A stretch of 64,000 nucleotides of DNA, from positions 67,364,100 to 67,428,099 of the forward strand of contig NW_026262712.1 in the NCBI RefSeq assembly GCF_021869535.1, read 5' to 3'. Below, in pieces: positions 41,584 through 54,394 of the stretch. The notes under the pieces were generated by a model. That model did not search any database. It was not told the DNA's origin and was given only the letters and a program-made list of their open reading frames with translations. The translations under genes and the position numbers were made by a program. Position 1 is the stretch's first letter; every line of letters begins with the position of its first letter. The DNA is from Mytilus californianus. Taxonomy: Eukaryota > Mollusca > Bivalvia > Mytilida > Mytilidae.

Positions 41584-43896
41584 GACCTAGCCAGTAGTTA
41601 CTAGACTGCGGGTTGATAACAACACATGCAGTGCAAACTTATATGTACAAATTATTCAATGAAAAAGGTGCAATATATCAATGTTTTGCAAAATTTGTGT
41701 TTGTTATCACGAAAAAGCCATGATAAAGACTCATTTTCTGATTGAGTCGATGTTTAAAATTTTTTGGGACAATTAAATTTTAACCTGTGCAGATCACAAC
41801 TTCGAAATAGACGAAAAATGACAAAAACCTACAAACGTATATAATACGTATATAACTATCCAGATTTTTGCCAATACCTTCTCTGAGGAAATTTTGCAGA
41901 TTGTGTACTATATAAGGATTTCAAACCCTATACATCGTATGCTTACCTCTGAAAGACGGAGCTTGTTTTGTTACGTATTATGTCTGGAAAACGATTTTTT
42001 TGTGTGTTTTTTGTTTTACTTTTGCTTTTTGCATTGTTTTGGTATTATTTTTTTTTAGAAAAGGGGGATGCCTTGAAACAGATTTTTTAAATGATAAACA
42101 TCAGCTATAAAATACGAAATACTTTCAATGTTTAGTAAATAGGCAACAACTTTTTGACACATGAAACATTCATAAGAGTAAAAGGAGATGCAAGGCATAC
42201 ATCAATAAAACAGCTAGCCAACAACACAAAACTGAACGGTATGAAATTTGCTGTTTTTTTATTTGATAAGATTCTCATTTAAAATATACACCACTCTTCA
42301 CGTGCAAGGGATGGAGTTTCAAAAAGAGTCTGACTATTGTTGATATGAAAAAAGAAATAATCAAGAAAGAAGGAGATTTTTTTATCTGTTTGGTCATTTT
42401 CCTCATCGTTTAGTTTTTGCTTATTTGTATATGTCTCCAGAAAATGAGTAAGACTTACGTAGAGCTTCGCTACTTTCCCAAAATTGTGTGTGCCTTAATT
42501 CCTTTGTTTTTCGCTTAACACCAAGAAGGTATATAATTCGGACCCGGTCACAGAGAACATACAAAAAAGTAGTACATATGTTAAACAAAATAGTTCCTAC
42601 GCGTAGCTGTAACTTTGTCCAAAAGTAAAAGAAAATTGGTAATTAATTGATATCAAATGAAAGGCTCTACGTCTTAGGATCACGATAGAACCCTTGATGG
42701 AAGTTTCCCATAAATAATAAAATAGATATATGAAATTATGATGGGGTACATGTTTGCCCTGTTGCCCAGATCGGAAGTACCTGTTTTTATACTATCCAAC
42801 TTTCGGGAACCAGTGAGATCTATTATGTAATATGTTGATTTTTTAAGCACAGTCAAGTCGGGATCAGATAAATTTGCTATGAAATAACTGCCGCTTTATT
42901 CTAACTTAAGACGAAATAGCTATAAATGCTTAAAATTGCATAGTGGTTTTATTCCTGAAAACAATTTTTGAAGCAAGTGCGTGTCTGCGTATCTATAGAA
43001 TTCTGATTTTCTTCACTCAGAAAAATACAAAAAAAAAAAGCAAATGTTTAAGTAGACTTGAGGTGAATTTCTGACACAATGGCTTTAATATGCATGGAAT
43101 ATATATTTGCCACTGGACGTTAAGTAGAAAACAATCAAATCAATCCATTATACTTGATACAAAGAAAAACTGGCAGTGCTTGTTTTTGTCAGCCTTCGGT
43201 GCACTCGGAAAATTAAGTGCTGCATGAATAAAAAGAGATGTGAGGTAAACGTCAATGAGACAGCAACCCAACTACAGAAATAACCAAAAGACATTTAGAG
43301 GGAGACGTGTAATCTTCAACAATAGACAGGTGTCCTAACAATATGTCACATAAGTGCTATCAGATTCATATTTTTTTCAGCCAACAGTATACACGTAATA
43401 TTAAGTGCGAAACAGAAGGAGAATCAGACGTGGTTTATACGTCAATTGAACAGCAGCCAAACGACAGAAATAAAAAAAAAAAAATTTTTGATGCAGACAT
43501 TAAGTCTACGACAAATAGACAGGTGATTACACATTGTTGATATGTCTCGCTCTAAACTATCTCGATTCCATAAAAGATATACATAAATTCAACAGAAACT
43601 ATCAAAGATATGCTATTCACACTCAATTCTCTCAATAAACGGGGAGGGGGCATTAACATTACGATATGATATACGACCGTTAACAACAACGTACCTTGAC
43701 GTGGGACACACACACATTTAAGAAAATGTAAATGGGCTATTATACTTAAGATTCATTTTATATATCTAACACCCCCCTTTTATCGTACAACATTCCTAGG
43801 AAAGAAAAGAGGACAAGATACAGCTAAGATTTAAATCTGTCGCCTCCACGTACGTACGGGTTTCATTCCGTCCCGTCGAGGGCTATGTTCCCAACA
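41584..43896 (+). repeat. Unit 19: standard half of the first 5,483-bp dimer
   Basis: A standard 2,313-bp unit with 'aaacgggg' near 43638 and the 3' variant 'tttcattccg' near 43861, which from here on replaces 'tttcactccg'. Unit 21 (47067-49379) has the same length and the same two variants. Together with the following composite unit it forms a 5,483-bp dimer that recurs at 47067-52549. Confidence 0.9.
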
Positions 43897-46800
43897 GACC
43901 TAGCCAGTAGTTACTAGACTGCGGGTTGATAACAACACATGCAGTGCAAACTTATATGTACAAATTATTCAATGAAAAAGGTGCAATATATCAATGTTTT
44001 GCAAAATTTGTGTTTGTTATCACGAAAAAGCCATGATAAAGACTCATTTTCTGATTGAGTCGATGTTTAAAATTTTTTGGGACAATTAAATTTTAACCTG
44101 TGCAGATCACAACTTCGAAATAGACGAAAAATGACAAAAACCTACAAACGTATATAATACGTATATAACTATCCAGATTTTTGCCAATACCTTCTCTGAG
44201 GAAATTTTGCAGATTGTGTACTATATAAGGATTTCAAACCCTATACATCGTATGCTTACCTCTGAAAGACGGAGCTTGTTTTGTTACGTATTATGTCTGG
44301 AAAACGATTTTTTTGTGTGTTTTTTGTTTTACTTTTGCTTTTTGCATTGTTTTGGTATTATTTTTTTTAAGAAAAGGGGGATGCCTTGAAACAGATTTTT
44401 CAAATGATAAACATCAGCTATAAAATACGAAATACTTTCAATGTTTAGTAAATAGGCAACAACTTTTTGACACATGCGCGAGCATTTGGGTTTGGACACA
44501 GGTTTCCCACATTTTCCACTTTATTTAAAATGTAGTCTTTTGACTGCAGTTTAAATGGAGTTTGACCGAGGTGACTCGTTTTTGTTGGTTTTTCCTGGCC
44601 GGCGGGATCGTTGATGACAGAGCAAAATATTTTTGAACACAATTTACTAATTATTCTATTGAAGTCTTTAATGAAAGTGAATTGATTTTGCATTGATACT
44701 TATGCTTTATGTATATTGTGTTTATCAATTATATTTAAATTAATAAAATATGGGGTCCACCAGTATTGCTGGGCTTTCGGCTATATATAGTATTTAGTAT
44801 TTATTGAGATGCCTAGAAATAGTTATTAGTAAAGTTGATACATACCAATACCGATACAAAATTTAAGTGTGGACTTTCTCAAAATGCAATTGCACTGAAA
44901 AGTATCCCGGCGTAGTATAATAGTTTAGCTTTGTGGTGTATTTGATACAACATGAAGCGAACAGTTAACTTCGACTCCAAATTTTAAAACTTGCATTTGC
45001 CTAACGTATATCTTCATACATTAATTTGTATTTGTTTGATTTAAATAGTGCAAAACAAAACTTAACAAGAATATACGTAAGAGTCAAGAATGGGAATGAC
45101 TGATTTTACGGCCACAAGTCCAAATATATACATTAAGCGATATGATTAGAATATGTTTAATAGTTAAATAACTCAGTTTGTCTCTCCACAATAGATATGT
45201 CCAATTTTTGTTGCAAAATATAGTTTGCATGCATTTTGTGTCTAAGGATACAGGGACGCATATGTGTGGCTTAAACAAATCCGTACTAATCTGAACACAT
45301 CGTTGTAACTATATATAAAAAGAAAAGTAAATAAAAAATGGACACACGTGAATACAGTGCTATTTCTACTATAAAACTTTAGGAAGCAGGGGGCTATTGA
45401 AGAAGGTTGTCTTGCTGCGCATCGTTTTAATGTTCAAGAAAACCCTTTTTCACGAGCTATATGTGATTCTTATTGTTCTGTATGAATGCAATGCAATGAA
45501 TGGACAGAGGGACGAAAGAACGGACGGATGGACCCATTCACCCATCACTATATACCGTCCAATTTAGAAAGCGGAGTGTATAGTGAATCTAAGGCAAAAC
45601 AAAATGAAGCAAATCGAAAAACAAATCCCGACATATAATTTAGCAGACTATGTTTTGCAAGAGGTGAAAATGAATATTCCATTTTCAAAATAACCTCCTG
45701 ACCAAAAGATACTTACATTAACTTCTCCATATGAAAGTTTAGTACATATGTTAAACAAAATAGTTCCTACGCGTAGCTGTAACTTTGTCCAAAAGTAAAA
45801 GAAAATTGGTAATTAATTGATATCAAATGAAAGGCTCTACGTCTTAGGATCACGATAGAACCCTTGATGGAAGTTTCCCATAAATAATAAAATAGATATA
45901 TGAAATTATGATGGGGTACATGTTTGCCCTGTTGCCCAGATCGGAAGTACCTGTTTTTATACTATCCAACTTTCGGGAACCAGTGAGATCTATTATGTAA
46001 TATGTTGATTTTTTAAGCACAGTCAAGTCGGGATCAGATAAATTTGCTATGAAATAACTGCCGCTTTATTCTAACTTAAGACGAAATAGCTATAAATGCT
46101 TAAAATTGCATAGTGGTTTTATTCCTGAAAACAATTTTTGAAGCAAGTGCGTGTCTGCGTATCTATAGAATTCTGATTTTCTTCACTCAGAAAAATACAA
46201 AAAAAAAAAGCAAATGTTTAAGTAGACTTGAGGTGAATTTCTGACACAATGGCTTTAATATGCATGGAATATATATTTGCCACTGGACGTTAAGTAGAAA
46301 ACAATCAAATCAATCCATTATACTTGATACAAAGAAAAACTGGCAGTGCTTGTTTTTGTCAGCCTTCGGTGCACTCGGAAAATTAAGTGCTGCATGAATA
46401 AAAAGAGATGTGAGGTAAACGTCAATGAGACAGCAACCCAACTACAGAAATAACCAAAAGACATTTAGAGGGAGACGTGTAATCTTCAACAATAGACAGG
46501 TGTCCTAACAATATGTCACATAAGTGCTATCAGATTCATATTTTTTTCAGCCAACAGTATACACGTAATATTAAGTGCGAAACAGAAGGAGAATCAGACG
46601 TGGTTTATACGTCAATTGAACAGCAGCCAAACGACAGAAATAAAAAAAAAAAATTTTTTGATGCAGACATTAAGTCTACGACAAATAGACAGGTGATTAC
46701 ACATTGTTGATATGTCTCGCTCTAAACTATCTCGATTCCATAAAAGATATACATAAATTCAACAGAAACTATCAAAGATATGCTATTCACACTCAATTCT

Positions 46801-47066
46801 CTCAATAAAGGGGGAGGGGGCATTAACATTACGATATGATATACGACCGTTAACAACAACGTACCTTGACGTGGGACACACACACATTTAAGAAAATGTA
46901 AATGGGCTATTATACTTAAGATTCATTTTATATATCTAACACCCCCCTTTTATCGTACAACATTCCTAGGAAAGAAAAGAGGACAAGATACAGCTAAGAT
47001 TTAAATCTGTCGCCTCCACGTACGTACGGGTTTCATTCCGTCCCGTCGAGGGCTATGTTCCCAACA
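43897..47066 (+). repeat. Composite unit 20 (3,170 bp): monomer with captured flank
   Basis: The unit is 580 bp of monomer 5' part (43897-44476), then 1,265 bp of non-satellite sequence (44477-45741), then 1,325 bp of monomer 3' part (45742-47066). Compared with a 2,313-bp unit, 408 bp between 'gacacatg' and 'gtacatatg' are missing. The 5' part has two changes not seen in standard units, 'tttaagaaaag' (about 44369) and 'tttttcaaatg' (44401). Both are shared with unit 22 and with the terminal partial unit. The 3' part has 'aaaggggg', unlike its standard neighbours. No target-site duplication or terminal inverted repeat brackets the foreign segment. Confidence 0.92.
44477..45741 (+). repeat. 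Captured border segment, internal copy 1
   Basis: This 1,265-bp segment matches the sequence just outside the array at 53130-54394 and the second internal copy at 49960-51224. Differences from the outside copy that I could see are at four sites: 'ttgaagtct' versus 'ttgaactct', 'acataccaat' versus 'acatatcaat', 'aaccctttt' versus 'aaccactttt', and 'gtccaattt' versus 'gtccgattt'. It includes a stretch 'ggacggatggaccc' near 45519 resembling worn interspersed-repeat DNA. A minus-strand frame of 82 codons (44445-44693) runs over the left junction into satellite. I do not recognise its product. Confidence 0.9.
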
Positions 47067-49379
47067 GACCTAGCCAGTAGTTACTAGACTGCGGGTTGAT
47101 AACAACACATGCAGTGCAAACTTATATGTACAAATTATTCAATGAAAAAGGTGCAATATATCAATGTTTTGCAAAATTTGTGTTTGTTATCACGAAAAAG
47201 CCATGATAAAGACTCATTTTCTGATTGAGTCGATGTTTAAAATTTTTTGGGACAATTAAATTTTAACCTGTGCAGATCACAACTTCGAAATAGACGAAAA
47301 ATGACAAAAACCTACAAACGTATATAATACGTATATAACTATCCAGATTTTTGCCAATACCTTCTCTGAGGAAATTTTGCAGATTGTGTACTATATAAGG
47401 ATTTCAAACCCTATACATCGTATGCTTACCTCTGAAAGACGGAGCTTGTTTTGTTACGTATTATGTCTGGAAAACGATTTTTTTGTGTGTTTTTTGTTTT
47501 ACTTTTGCTTTTTGCATTGTTTTGGTATTATTTTTTTTTAGAAAAGGGGGATGCCTTGAAACAGATTTTTTAAATGATAAACATCAGCTATAAAATACGA
47601 AATACTTTCAATGTTTAGTAAATAGGCAACAACTTTTTGACACATGAAACATTCATAAGAGTAAAAGGAGATGCAAGGCATACATCAATAAAACAGCTAG
47701 CCAACAACACAAAACTGAACGGTATGAAATTTGCTGTTTTTTTATTTGATAAGATTCTCATTTAAAATATACACCACTCTTCACGTGCAAGGGATGGAGT
47801 TTCAAAAAGAGTCTGACTATTGTTGATATGAAAAAAGAAATAATCAAGAAAGAAGGAGATTTTTTTATCTGTTTGGTCATTTTCCTCATCGTTTAGTTTT
47901 TGCTTATTTGTATATGTCTCCAGAAAATGAGTAAGACTTACGTAGAGCTTCGCTACTTTCCCAAAATTGTGTGTGCCTTAATTCCTTTGTTTTTCGCTTA
48001 ACACCAAGAAGGTATATAATTCGGACCCGGTCACAGAGAACATACAAAAAAGTAGTACATATGTTAAACAAAATAGTTCCTACGCGTAGCTGTAACTTTG
48101 TCCAAAAGTAAAAGAAAATTGGTAATTAATTGATATCAAATGAAAGGCTCTACGTCTTAGGATCACGATAGAACCCTTGATGGAAGTTTCCCATAAATAA
48201 TAAAATAGATATATGAAATTATGATGGGGTACATGTTTGCCCTGTTGCCCAGATCGGAAGTACCTGTTTTTATACTATCCAACTTTCGGGAACCAGTGAG
48301 ATCTATTATGTAATATGTTGATTTTTTAAGCACAGTCAAGTCGGGATCAGATAAATTTGCTATGAAATAACTGCCGCTTTATTCTAACTTAAGACGAAAT
48401 AGCTATAAATGCTTAAAATTGCATAGTGGTTTTATTCCTGAAAACAATTTTTGAAGCAAGTGCGTGTCTGCGTATCTATAGAATTCTGATTTTCTTCACT
48501 CAGAAAAATACAAAAAAAAAAAGCAAATGTTTAAGTAGACTTGAGGTGAATTTCTGACACAATGGCTTTAATATGCATGGAATATATATTTGCCACTGGA
48601 CGTTAAGTAGAAAACAATCAAATCAATCCATTATACTTGATACAAAGAAAAACTGGCAGTGCTTGTTTTTGTCAGCCTTCGGTGCACTCGGAAAATTAAG
48701 TGCTGCATGAATAAAAAGAGATGTGAGGTAAACGTCAATGAGACAGCAACCCAACTACAGAAATAACCAAAAGACATTTAGAGGGAGACGTGTAATCTTC
48801 AACAATAGACAGGTGTCCTAACAATATGTCACATAAGTGCTATCAGATTCATATTTTTTTCAGCCAACAGTATACACGTAATATTAAGTGCGAAACAGAA
48901 GGAGAATCAGACGTGGTTTATACGTCAATTGAACAGCAGCCAAACGACAGAAATAAAAAAAAAAAAATTTTTGATGCAGACATTAAGTCTACGACAAATA
49001 GACAGGTGATTACACATTGTTGATATGTCTCGCTCTAAACTATCTCGATTCCATAAAAGATATACATAAATTCAACAGAAACTATCAAAGATATGCTATT
49101 CACACTCAATTCTCTCAATAAACGGGGAGGGGGCATTAACATTACGATATGATATACGACCGTTAACAACAACGTACCTTGACGTGGGACACACACACAT
49201 TTAAGAAAATGTAAATGGGCTATTATACTTAAGATTCATTTTATATATCTAACACCCCCCTTTTATCGTACAACATTCCTAGGAAAGAAAAGAGGACAAG
49301 ATACAGCTAAGATTTAAATCTGTCGCCTCCACGTACGTACGGGTTTCATTCCGTCCCGTCGAGGGCTATGTTCCCAACA
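47067..49379 (+). repeat. Unit 21: standard half of the second dimer
   Basis: 2,313 bp, with 'aaacgggg' near 49121 and 'tttcattccg' near 49346, as in unit 19. It has the common 'tttagaaaag' and 'ttttttaaatg' in its 5' half, so it lacks the edge-specific variants of the composites on either side. The alternation standard-composite-standard-composite shows a higher-order repeat. Confidence 0.9.
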
Positions 49380-52300
49380 GACCTAGCCAGTAGTTACTAG
49401 ACTGCGGGTTGATAACAACACATGCAGTGCAAACTTATATGTACAAATTATTCAATGAAAAAGGTGCAATATATCAATGTTTTGCAAAATTTGTGTTTGT
49501 TATCACGAAAAAGCCATGATAAAGACTCATTTTCTGATTGAGTCGATGTTTAAAATTTTTTGGGACAATTAAATTTTAACCTGTGCAGATCACAACTTCG
49601 AAATAGACGAAAAATGACAAAAACCTACAAACGTATATAATACGTATATAACTATCCAGATTTTTGCCAATACCTTCTCTGAGGAAATTTTGCAGATTGT
49701 GTACTATATAAGGATTTCAAACCCTATACATCGTATGCTTACCTCTGAAAGACGGAGCTTGTTTTGTTACGTATTATGTCTGGAAAACGATTTTTTTGTG
49801 TGTTTTTTGTTTTACTTTTGCTTTTTGCATTGTTTTGGTATTATTTTTTTTAAGAAAAGGGGGATGCCTTGAAACAGATTTTTCAAATGATAAACATCAG
49901 CTATAAAATACGAAATACTTTCAATGTTTAGTAAATAGGCAACAACTTTTTGACACATGCGCGAGCATTTGGGTTTGGACACAGGTTTCCCACATTTTCC
50001 ACTTTATTTAAAATGTAGTCTTTTGACTGCAGTTTAAATGGAGTTTGACCGAGGTGACTCGTTTTTGTTGGTTTTTCCTGGCCGGCGGGATCGTTGATGA
50101 CAGAGCAAAATATTTTTGAACACAATTTACTAATTATTCTATTGAAGTCTTTAATGAAAGTGAATTGATTTTGCATTGATACTTATGCTTTATGTATATT
50201 GTGTTTATCAATTATATTTAAATTAATAAAATATGGGGTCCACCAGTATTGCTGGGCTTTCGGCTATATATAGTATTTAGTATTTATTGAGATGCCTAGA
50301 AATAGTTATTAGTAAAGTTGATACATACCAATACCGATACAAAATTTAAGTGTGGACTTTCTCAAAATGCAATTGCACTGAAAAGTATCCCGGCGTAGTA
50401 TAATAGTTTAGCTTTGTGGTGTATTTGATACAACATGAAGCGAACAGTTAACTTCGACTCCAAATTTTAAAACTTGCATTTGCCTAACGTATATCTTCAT
50501 ACATTAATTTGTATTTGTTTGATTTAAATAGTGCAAAACAAAACTTAACAAGAATATACGTAAGAGTCAAGAATGGGAATGACTGATTTTACGGCCACAA
50601 GTCCAAATATATACATTAAGCGATATGATTAGAATATGTTTAATAGTTAAATAACTCAGTTTGTCTCTCCACAATAGATATGTCCAATTTTTGTTGCAAA
50701 ATATAGTTTGCATGCATTTTGTGTCTAAGGATACAGGGACGCATATGTGTGGCTTAAACAAATCCGTACTAATCTGAACACATCGTTGTAACTATATATA
50801 AAAAGAAAAGTAAATAAAAAATGGACACACGTGAATACAGTGCTATTTCTACTATAAAACTTTAGGAAGCAGGGGGCTATTGAAGAAGGTTGTCTTGCTG
50901 CGCATCGTTTTAATGTTCAAGAAAACCCTTTTTCACGAGCTATATGTGATTCTTATTGTTCTGTATGAATGCAATGCAATGAATGGACAGAGGGACGAAA
51001 GAACGGACGGATGGACCCATTCACCCATCACTATATACCGTCCAATTTAGAAAGCGGAGTGTATAGTGAATCTAAGGCAAAACAAAATGAAGCAAATCGA
51101 AAAACAAATCCCGACATATAATTTAGCAGACTATGTTTTGCAAGAGGTGAAAATGAATATTCCATTTTCAAAATAACCTCCTGACCAAAAGATACTTACA
51201 TTAACTTCTCCATATGAAAGTTTAGTACATATGTTAAACAAAATAGTTCCTACGCGTAGCTGTAACTTTGTCCAAAAGTAAAAGAAAATTGGTAATTAAT
51301 TGATATCAAATGAAAGGCTCTACGTCTTAGGATCACGATAGAACCCTTGATGGAAGTTTCCCATAAATAATAAAATAGATATATGAAATTATGATGGGGT
51401 ACATGTTTGCCCTGTTGCCCAGATCGGAAGTACCTGTTTTTATACTATCCAACTTTCGGGAACCAGTGAGATCTATTATGTAATATGTTGATTTTTTAAG
51501 CACAGTCAAGTCGGGATCAGATAAATTTGCTATGAAATAACTGCCGCTTTATTCTAACTTAAGACGAAATAGCTATAAATGCTTAAAATTGCATAGTGGT
51601 TTTATTCCTGAAAACAATTTTTGAAGCAAGTGCGTGTCTGCGTATCTATAGAATTCTGATTTTCTTCACTCAGAAAAATACAAAAAAAAAAAGCAAATGT
51701 TTAAGTAGACTTGAGGTGAATTTCTGACACAATGGCTTTAATATGCATGGAATATATATTTGCCACTGGACGTTAAGTAGAAAACAATCAAATCAATCCA
51801 TTATACTTGATACAAAGAAAAACTGGCAGTGCTTGTTTTTGTCAGCCTTCGGTGCACTCGGAAAATTAAGTGCTGCATGAATAAAAAGAGATGTGAGGTA
51901 AACGTCAATGAGACAGCAACCCAACTACAGAAATAACCAAAAGACATTTAGAGGGAGACGTGTAATCTTCAACAATAGACAGGTGTCCTAACAATATGTC
52001 ACATAAGTGCTATCAGATTCATATTTTTTTCAGCCAACAGTATACACGTAATATTAAGTGCGAAACAGAAGGAGAATCAGACGTGGTTTATACGTCAATT
52101 GAACAGCAGCCAAACGACAGAAATAAAAAAAAAAAATTTTTTGATGCAGACATTAAGTCTACGACAAATAGACAGGTGATTACACATTGTTGATATGTCT
52201 CGCTCTAAACTATCTCGATTCCATAAAAGATATACATAAATTCAACAGAAACTATCAAAGATATGCTATTCACACTCAATTCTCTCAATAAAGGGGGAGG

Positions 52301-52549
52301 GGGCATTAACATTACGATATGATATACGACCGTTAACAACAACGTACCTTGACGTGGGACACACACACATTTAAGAAAATGTAAATGGGCTATTATACTT
52401 AAGATTCATTTTATATATCTAACACCCCCCTTTTATCGTACAACATTCCTAGGAAAGAAAAGAGGACAAGATACAGCTAAGATTTAAATCTGTCGCCTCC
52501 ACGTACGTACGGGTTTCATTCCGTCCCGTCGAGGGCTATGTTCCCAACA
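49380..52549 (+). repeat. Composite unit 22 (3,170 bp)
   Basis: Same architecture as unit 20: 580 bp of monomer (49380-49959), 1,265 bp of border sequence (49960-51224) and 1,325 bp of monomer (51225-52549). I saw no difference between the two internal border copies, whereas both differ from the outside copy at four sites. This fits a recent duplication of the 5,483-bp dimer after an older single capture event. Right junction: 'gaaagttta' of the border joins '(ta)gtacatatg' of the monomer with a 2-base overlap. Confidence 0.92.
49960..51224 (+). repeat. Captured border segment, internal copy 2
   Basis: Second internal copy of the 1,265-bp border segment, 5,483 bp downstream of the first. It ends at the same base as copy 1 and then returns to satellite, whereas the outside copy continues into unrelated sequence. 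Confidence 0.9.
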
Positions 52550-53129
52550 GACCTAGCCAGTAGTTACTAGACTGCGGGTTGATAACAACACATGCAGTGC
52601 AAACTTATATGTACAAATTATTCAATGAAAAAGGTGCAATATATCAATGTTTTGCAAAATTTGTGTTTGTTATCACGAAAAAGCCATGATAAAGACTCAT
52701 TTTCTGATTGAGTCGATGTTTAAAATTTTTTGGGACAATTAAATTTTAACCTGTGCAGATCACAACTTCGAAATAGACGAAAAATGACAAAAACCTACAA
52801 ACGTATATAATACGTATATAACTATCCAGATTTTTGCCAATACCTTCTCTGAGGAAATTTTGCAGATTGTGTACTATATAAGGATTTCAAACCCTATACA
52901 TCGTATGCTTACCTCTGAAAGACGGAGCTTGTTTTGTTACGTATTATGTCTGGAAAACGATTTTTTTGTGTGTTTTTTGTTTTACTTTTGCTTTTTGCAT
53001 TGTTTTGGTATTATTTTTTTTAAGAAAAGGGGGATGCCTTGAAACAGATTTTTCAAATGATAAACATCAGCTATAAAATACGAAATACTTTCAATGTTTA
53101 GTAAATAGGCAACAACTTTTTGACACATG
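52550..53129 (+). repeat. Terminal partial unit 23; right edge of the array
   Basis: Only the first 580 bp of a monomer are present, ending at 'gacacatg'. It carries the two edge variants 'tttaagaaaag' and 'tttttcaaatg' that also mark composite units 20 and 22. Beyond 53129 no further satellite sequence is seen up to 64000. Confidence 0.93.
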
Positions 53130-54394
53130 CGCGAGCATTTGGGTTTGGACACAGGTTTCCCACATTTTCCACTTTATTTAAAATGTAGTCTTTTGACTGC
53201 AGTTTAAATGGAGTTTGACCGAGGTGACTCGTTTTTGTTGGTTTTTCCTGGCCGGCGGGATCGTTGATGACAGAGCAAAATATTTTTGAACACAATTTAC
53301 TAATTATTCTATTGAACTCTTTAATGAAAGTGAATTGATTTTGCATTGATACTTATGCTTTATGTATATTGTGTTTATCAATTATATTTAAATTAATAAA
53401 ATATGGGGTCCACCAGTATTGCTGGGCTTTCGGCTATATATAGTATTTAGTATTTATTGAGATGCCTAGAAATAGTTATTAGTAAAGTTGATACATATCA
53501 ATACCGATACAAAATTTAAGTGTGGACTTTCTCAAAATGCAATTGCACTGAAAAGTATCCCGGCGTAGTATAATAGTTTAGCTTTGTGGTGTATTTGATA
53601 CAACATGAAGCGAACAGTTAACTTCGACTCCAAATTTTAAAACTTGCATTTGCCTAACGTATATCTTCATACATTAATTTGTATTTGTTTGATTTAAATA
53701 GTGCAAAACAAAACTTAACAAGAATATACGTAAGAGTCAAGAATGGGAATGACTGATTTTACGGCCACAAGTCCAAATATATACATTAAGCGATATGATT
53801 AGAATATGTTTAATAGTTAAATAACTCAGTTTGTCTCTCCACAATAGATATGTCCAATTTTTGTTGCAAAATATAGTTTGCATGCATTTTGTGTCTAAGG
53901 ATACAGGGACGCATATGTGTGGCTTAAACAAATCCGTACTAATCTGAACACATCGTTGTAACTATATATAAAAAGAAAAGTAAATAAAAAATGGACACAC
54001 GTGAATACAGTGCTATTTCTACTATAAAACTTTAGGAAGCAGGGGGCTATTGAAGAAGGTTGTCTTGCTGCGCATCGTTTTAATGTTCAAGAAAACCACT
54101 TTTCACGAGCTATATGTGATTCTTATTGTTCTGTATGAATGCAATGCAATGAATGGACAGAGGGACGAAAGAACGGACGGATGGACCCATTCACCCATCA
54201 CTATATACCGTCCGATTTAGAAAGCGGAGTGTATAGTGAATCTAAGGCAAAACAAAATGAAGCAAATCGAAAAACAAATCCCGACATATAATTTAGCAGA
54301 CTATGTTTTGCAAGAGGTGAAAATGAATATTCCATTTTCAAAATAACCTCCTGACCAAAAGATACTTACATTAACTTCTCCATATGAAAGTTTA
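53130..54394 (+). other. Right border sequence, apparent source of the captured segments
   Basis: Single-copy flank that directly abuts the broken terminal unit and reads on without interruption past 54394, unlike the internal copies. That continuity is the reason to treat it as the source. It holds two unrecognised minus-strand frames (82 codons at 53098-53346, whose end lies in satellite; 64 codons at 53737-53931). It has an eroded repeat-like stretch with 'acggacggatgg' near 54173 and A/T-rich filler. No splice-consistent gene was found. Confidence 0.85.

Larger units (their letters stand above)
1..53129 (+). repeat. Tandem satellite array, ~2.31-kb monomer, head to tail
   Basis: The same ~2,310-bp sequence recurs in direct orientation. 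Taking 'gacctagcc' as unit start, units begin at 1, 2312, 4625, 6935, 9246, 11556, 13866, 16176, 18484, 20793, 23102, 25412, 27721, 30031, 32340, 34649, 36958, 39267, 41584, 43897, 47067, 49380 and 52550. Most lengths are 2,308-2,313; unit 18 is 2,317; units 20 and 22 are 3,170; unit 23 is a 580-bp partial. Length changes come mainly from the A-run near unit position 1890 and another near 1450. The start point is a choice of phase, not a biological border. No long reading frame, tRNA, 5S rRNA, histone or snRNA sequence is recognisable in the monomer, so this looks like a long-monomer satellite rather than a tandem gene family. Because units are nearly identical, the true copy number may differ from the assembled one. 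Confidence 0.98.

Noticed and set aside
44477..45741. Captured segment as a transposon insertion into the monomer
   Set aside because: 408 bp of monomer are lost, there is no target-site duplication or terminal inverted repeat, and the same sequence is continuous with unique flank at the array edge.
1..53129. Tandem gene cluster (rDNA, 5S, histone or snRNA type) as an explanation of the 2.3-kb array
   Set aside because: No conserved RNA or histone sequence could be recognised in the monomer on either strand. A covariance-model search of one monomer would settle it.
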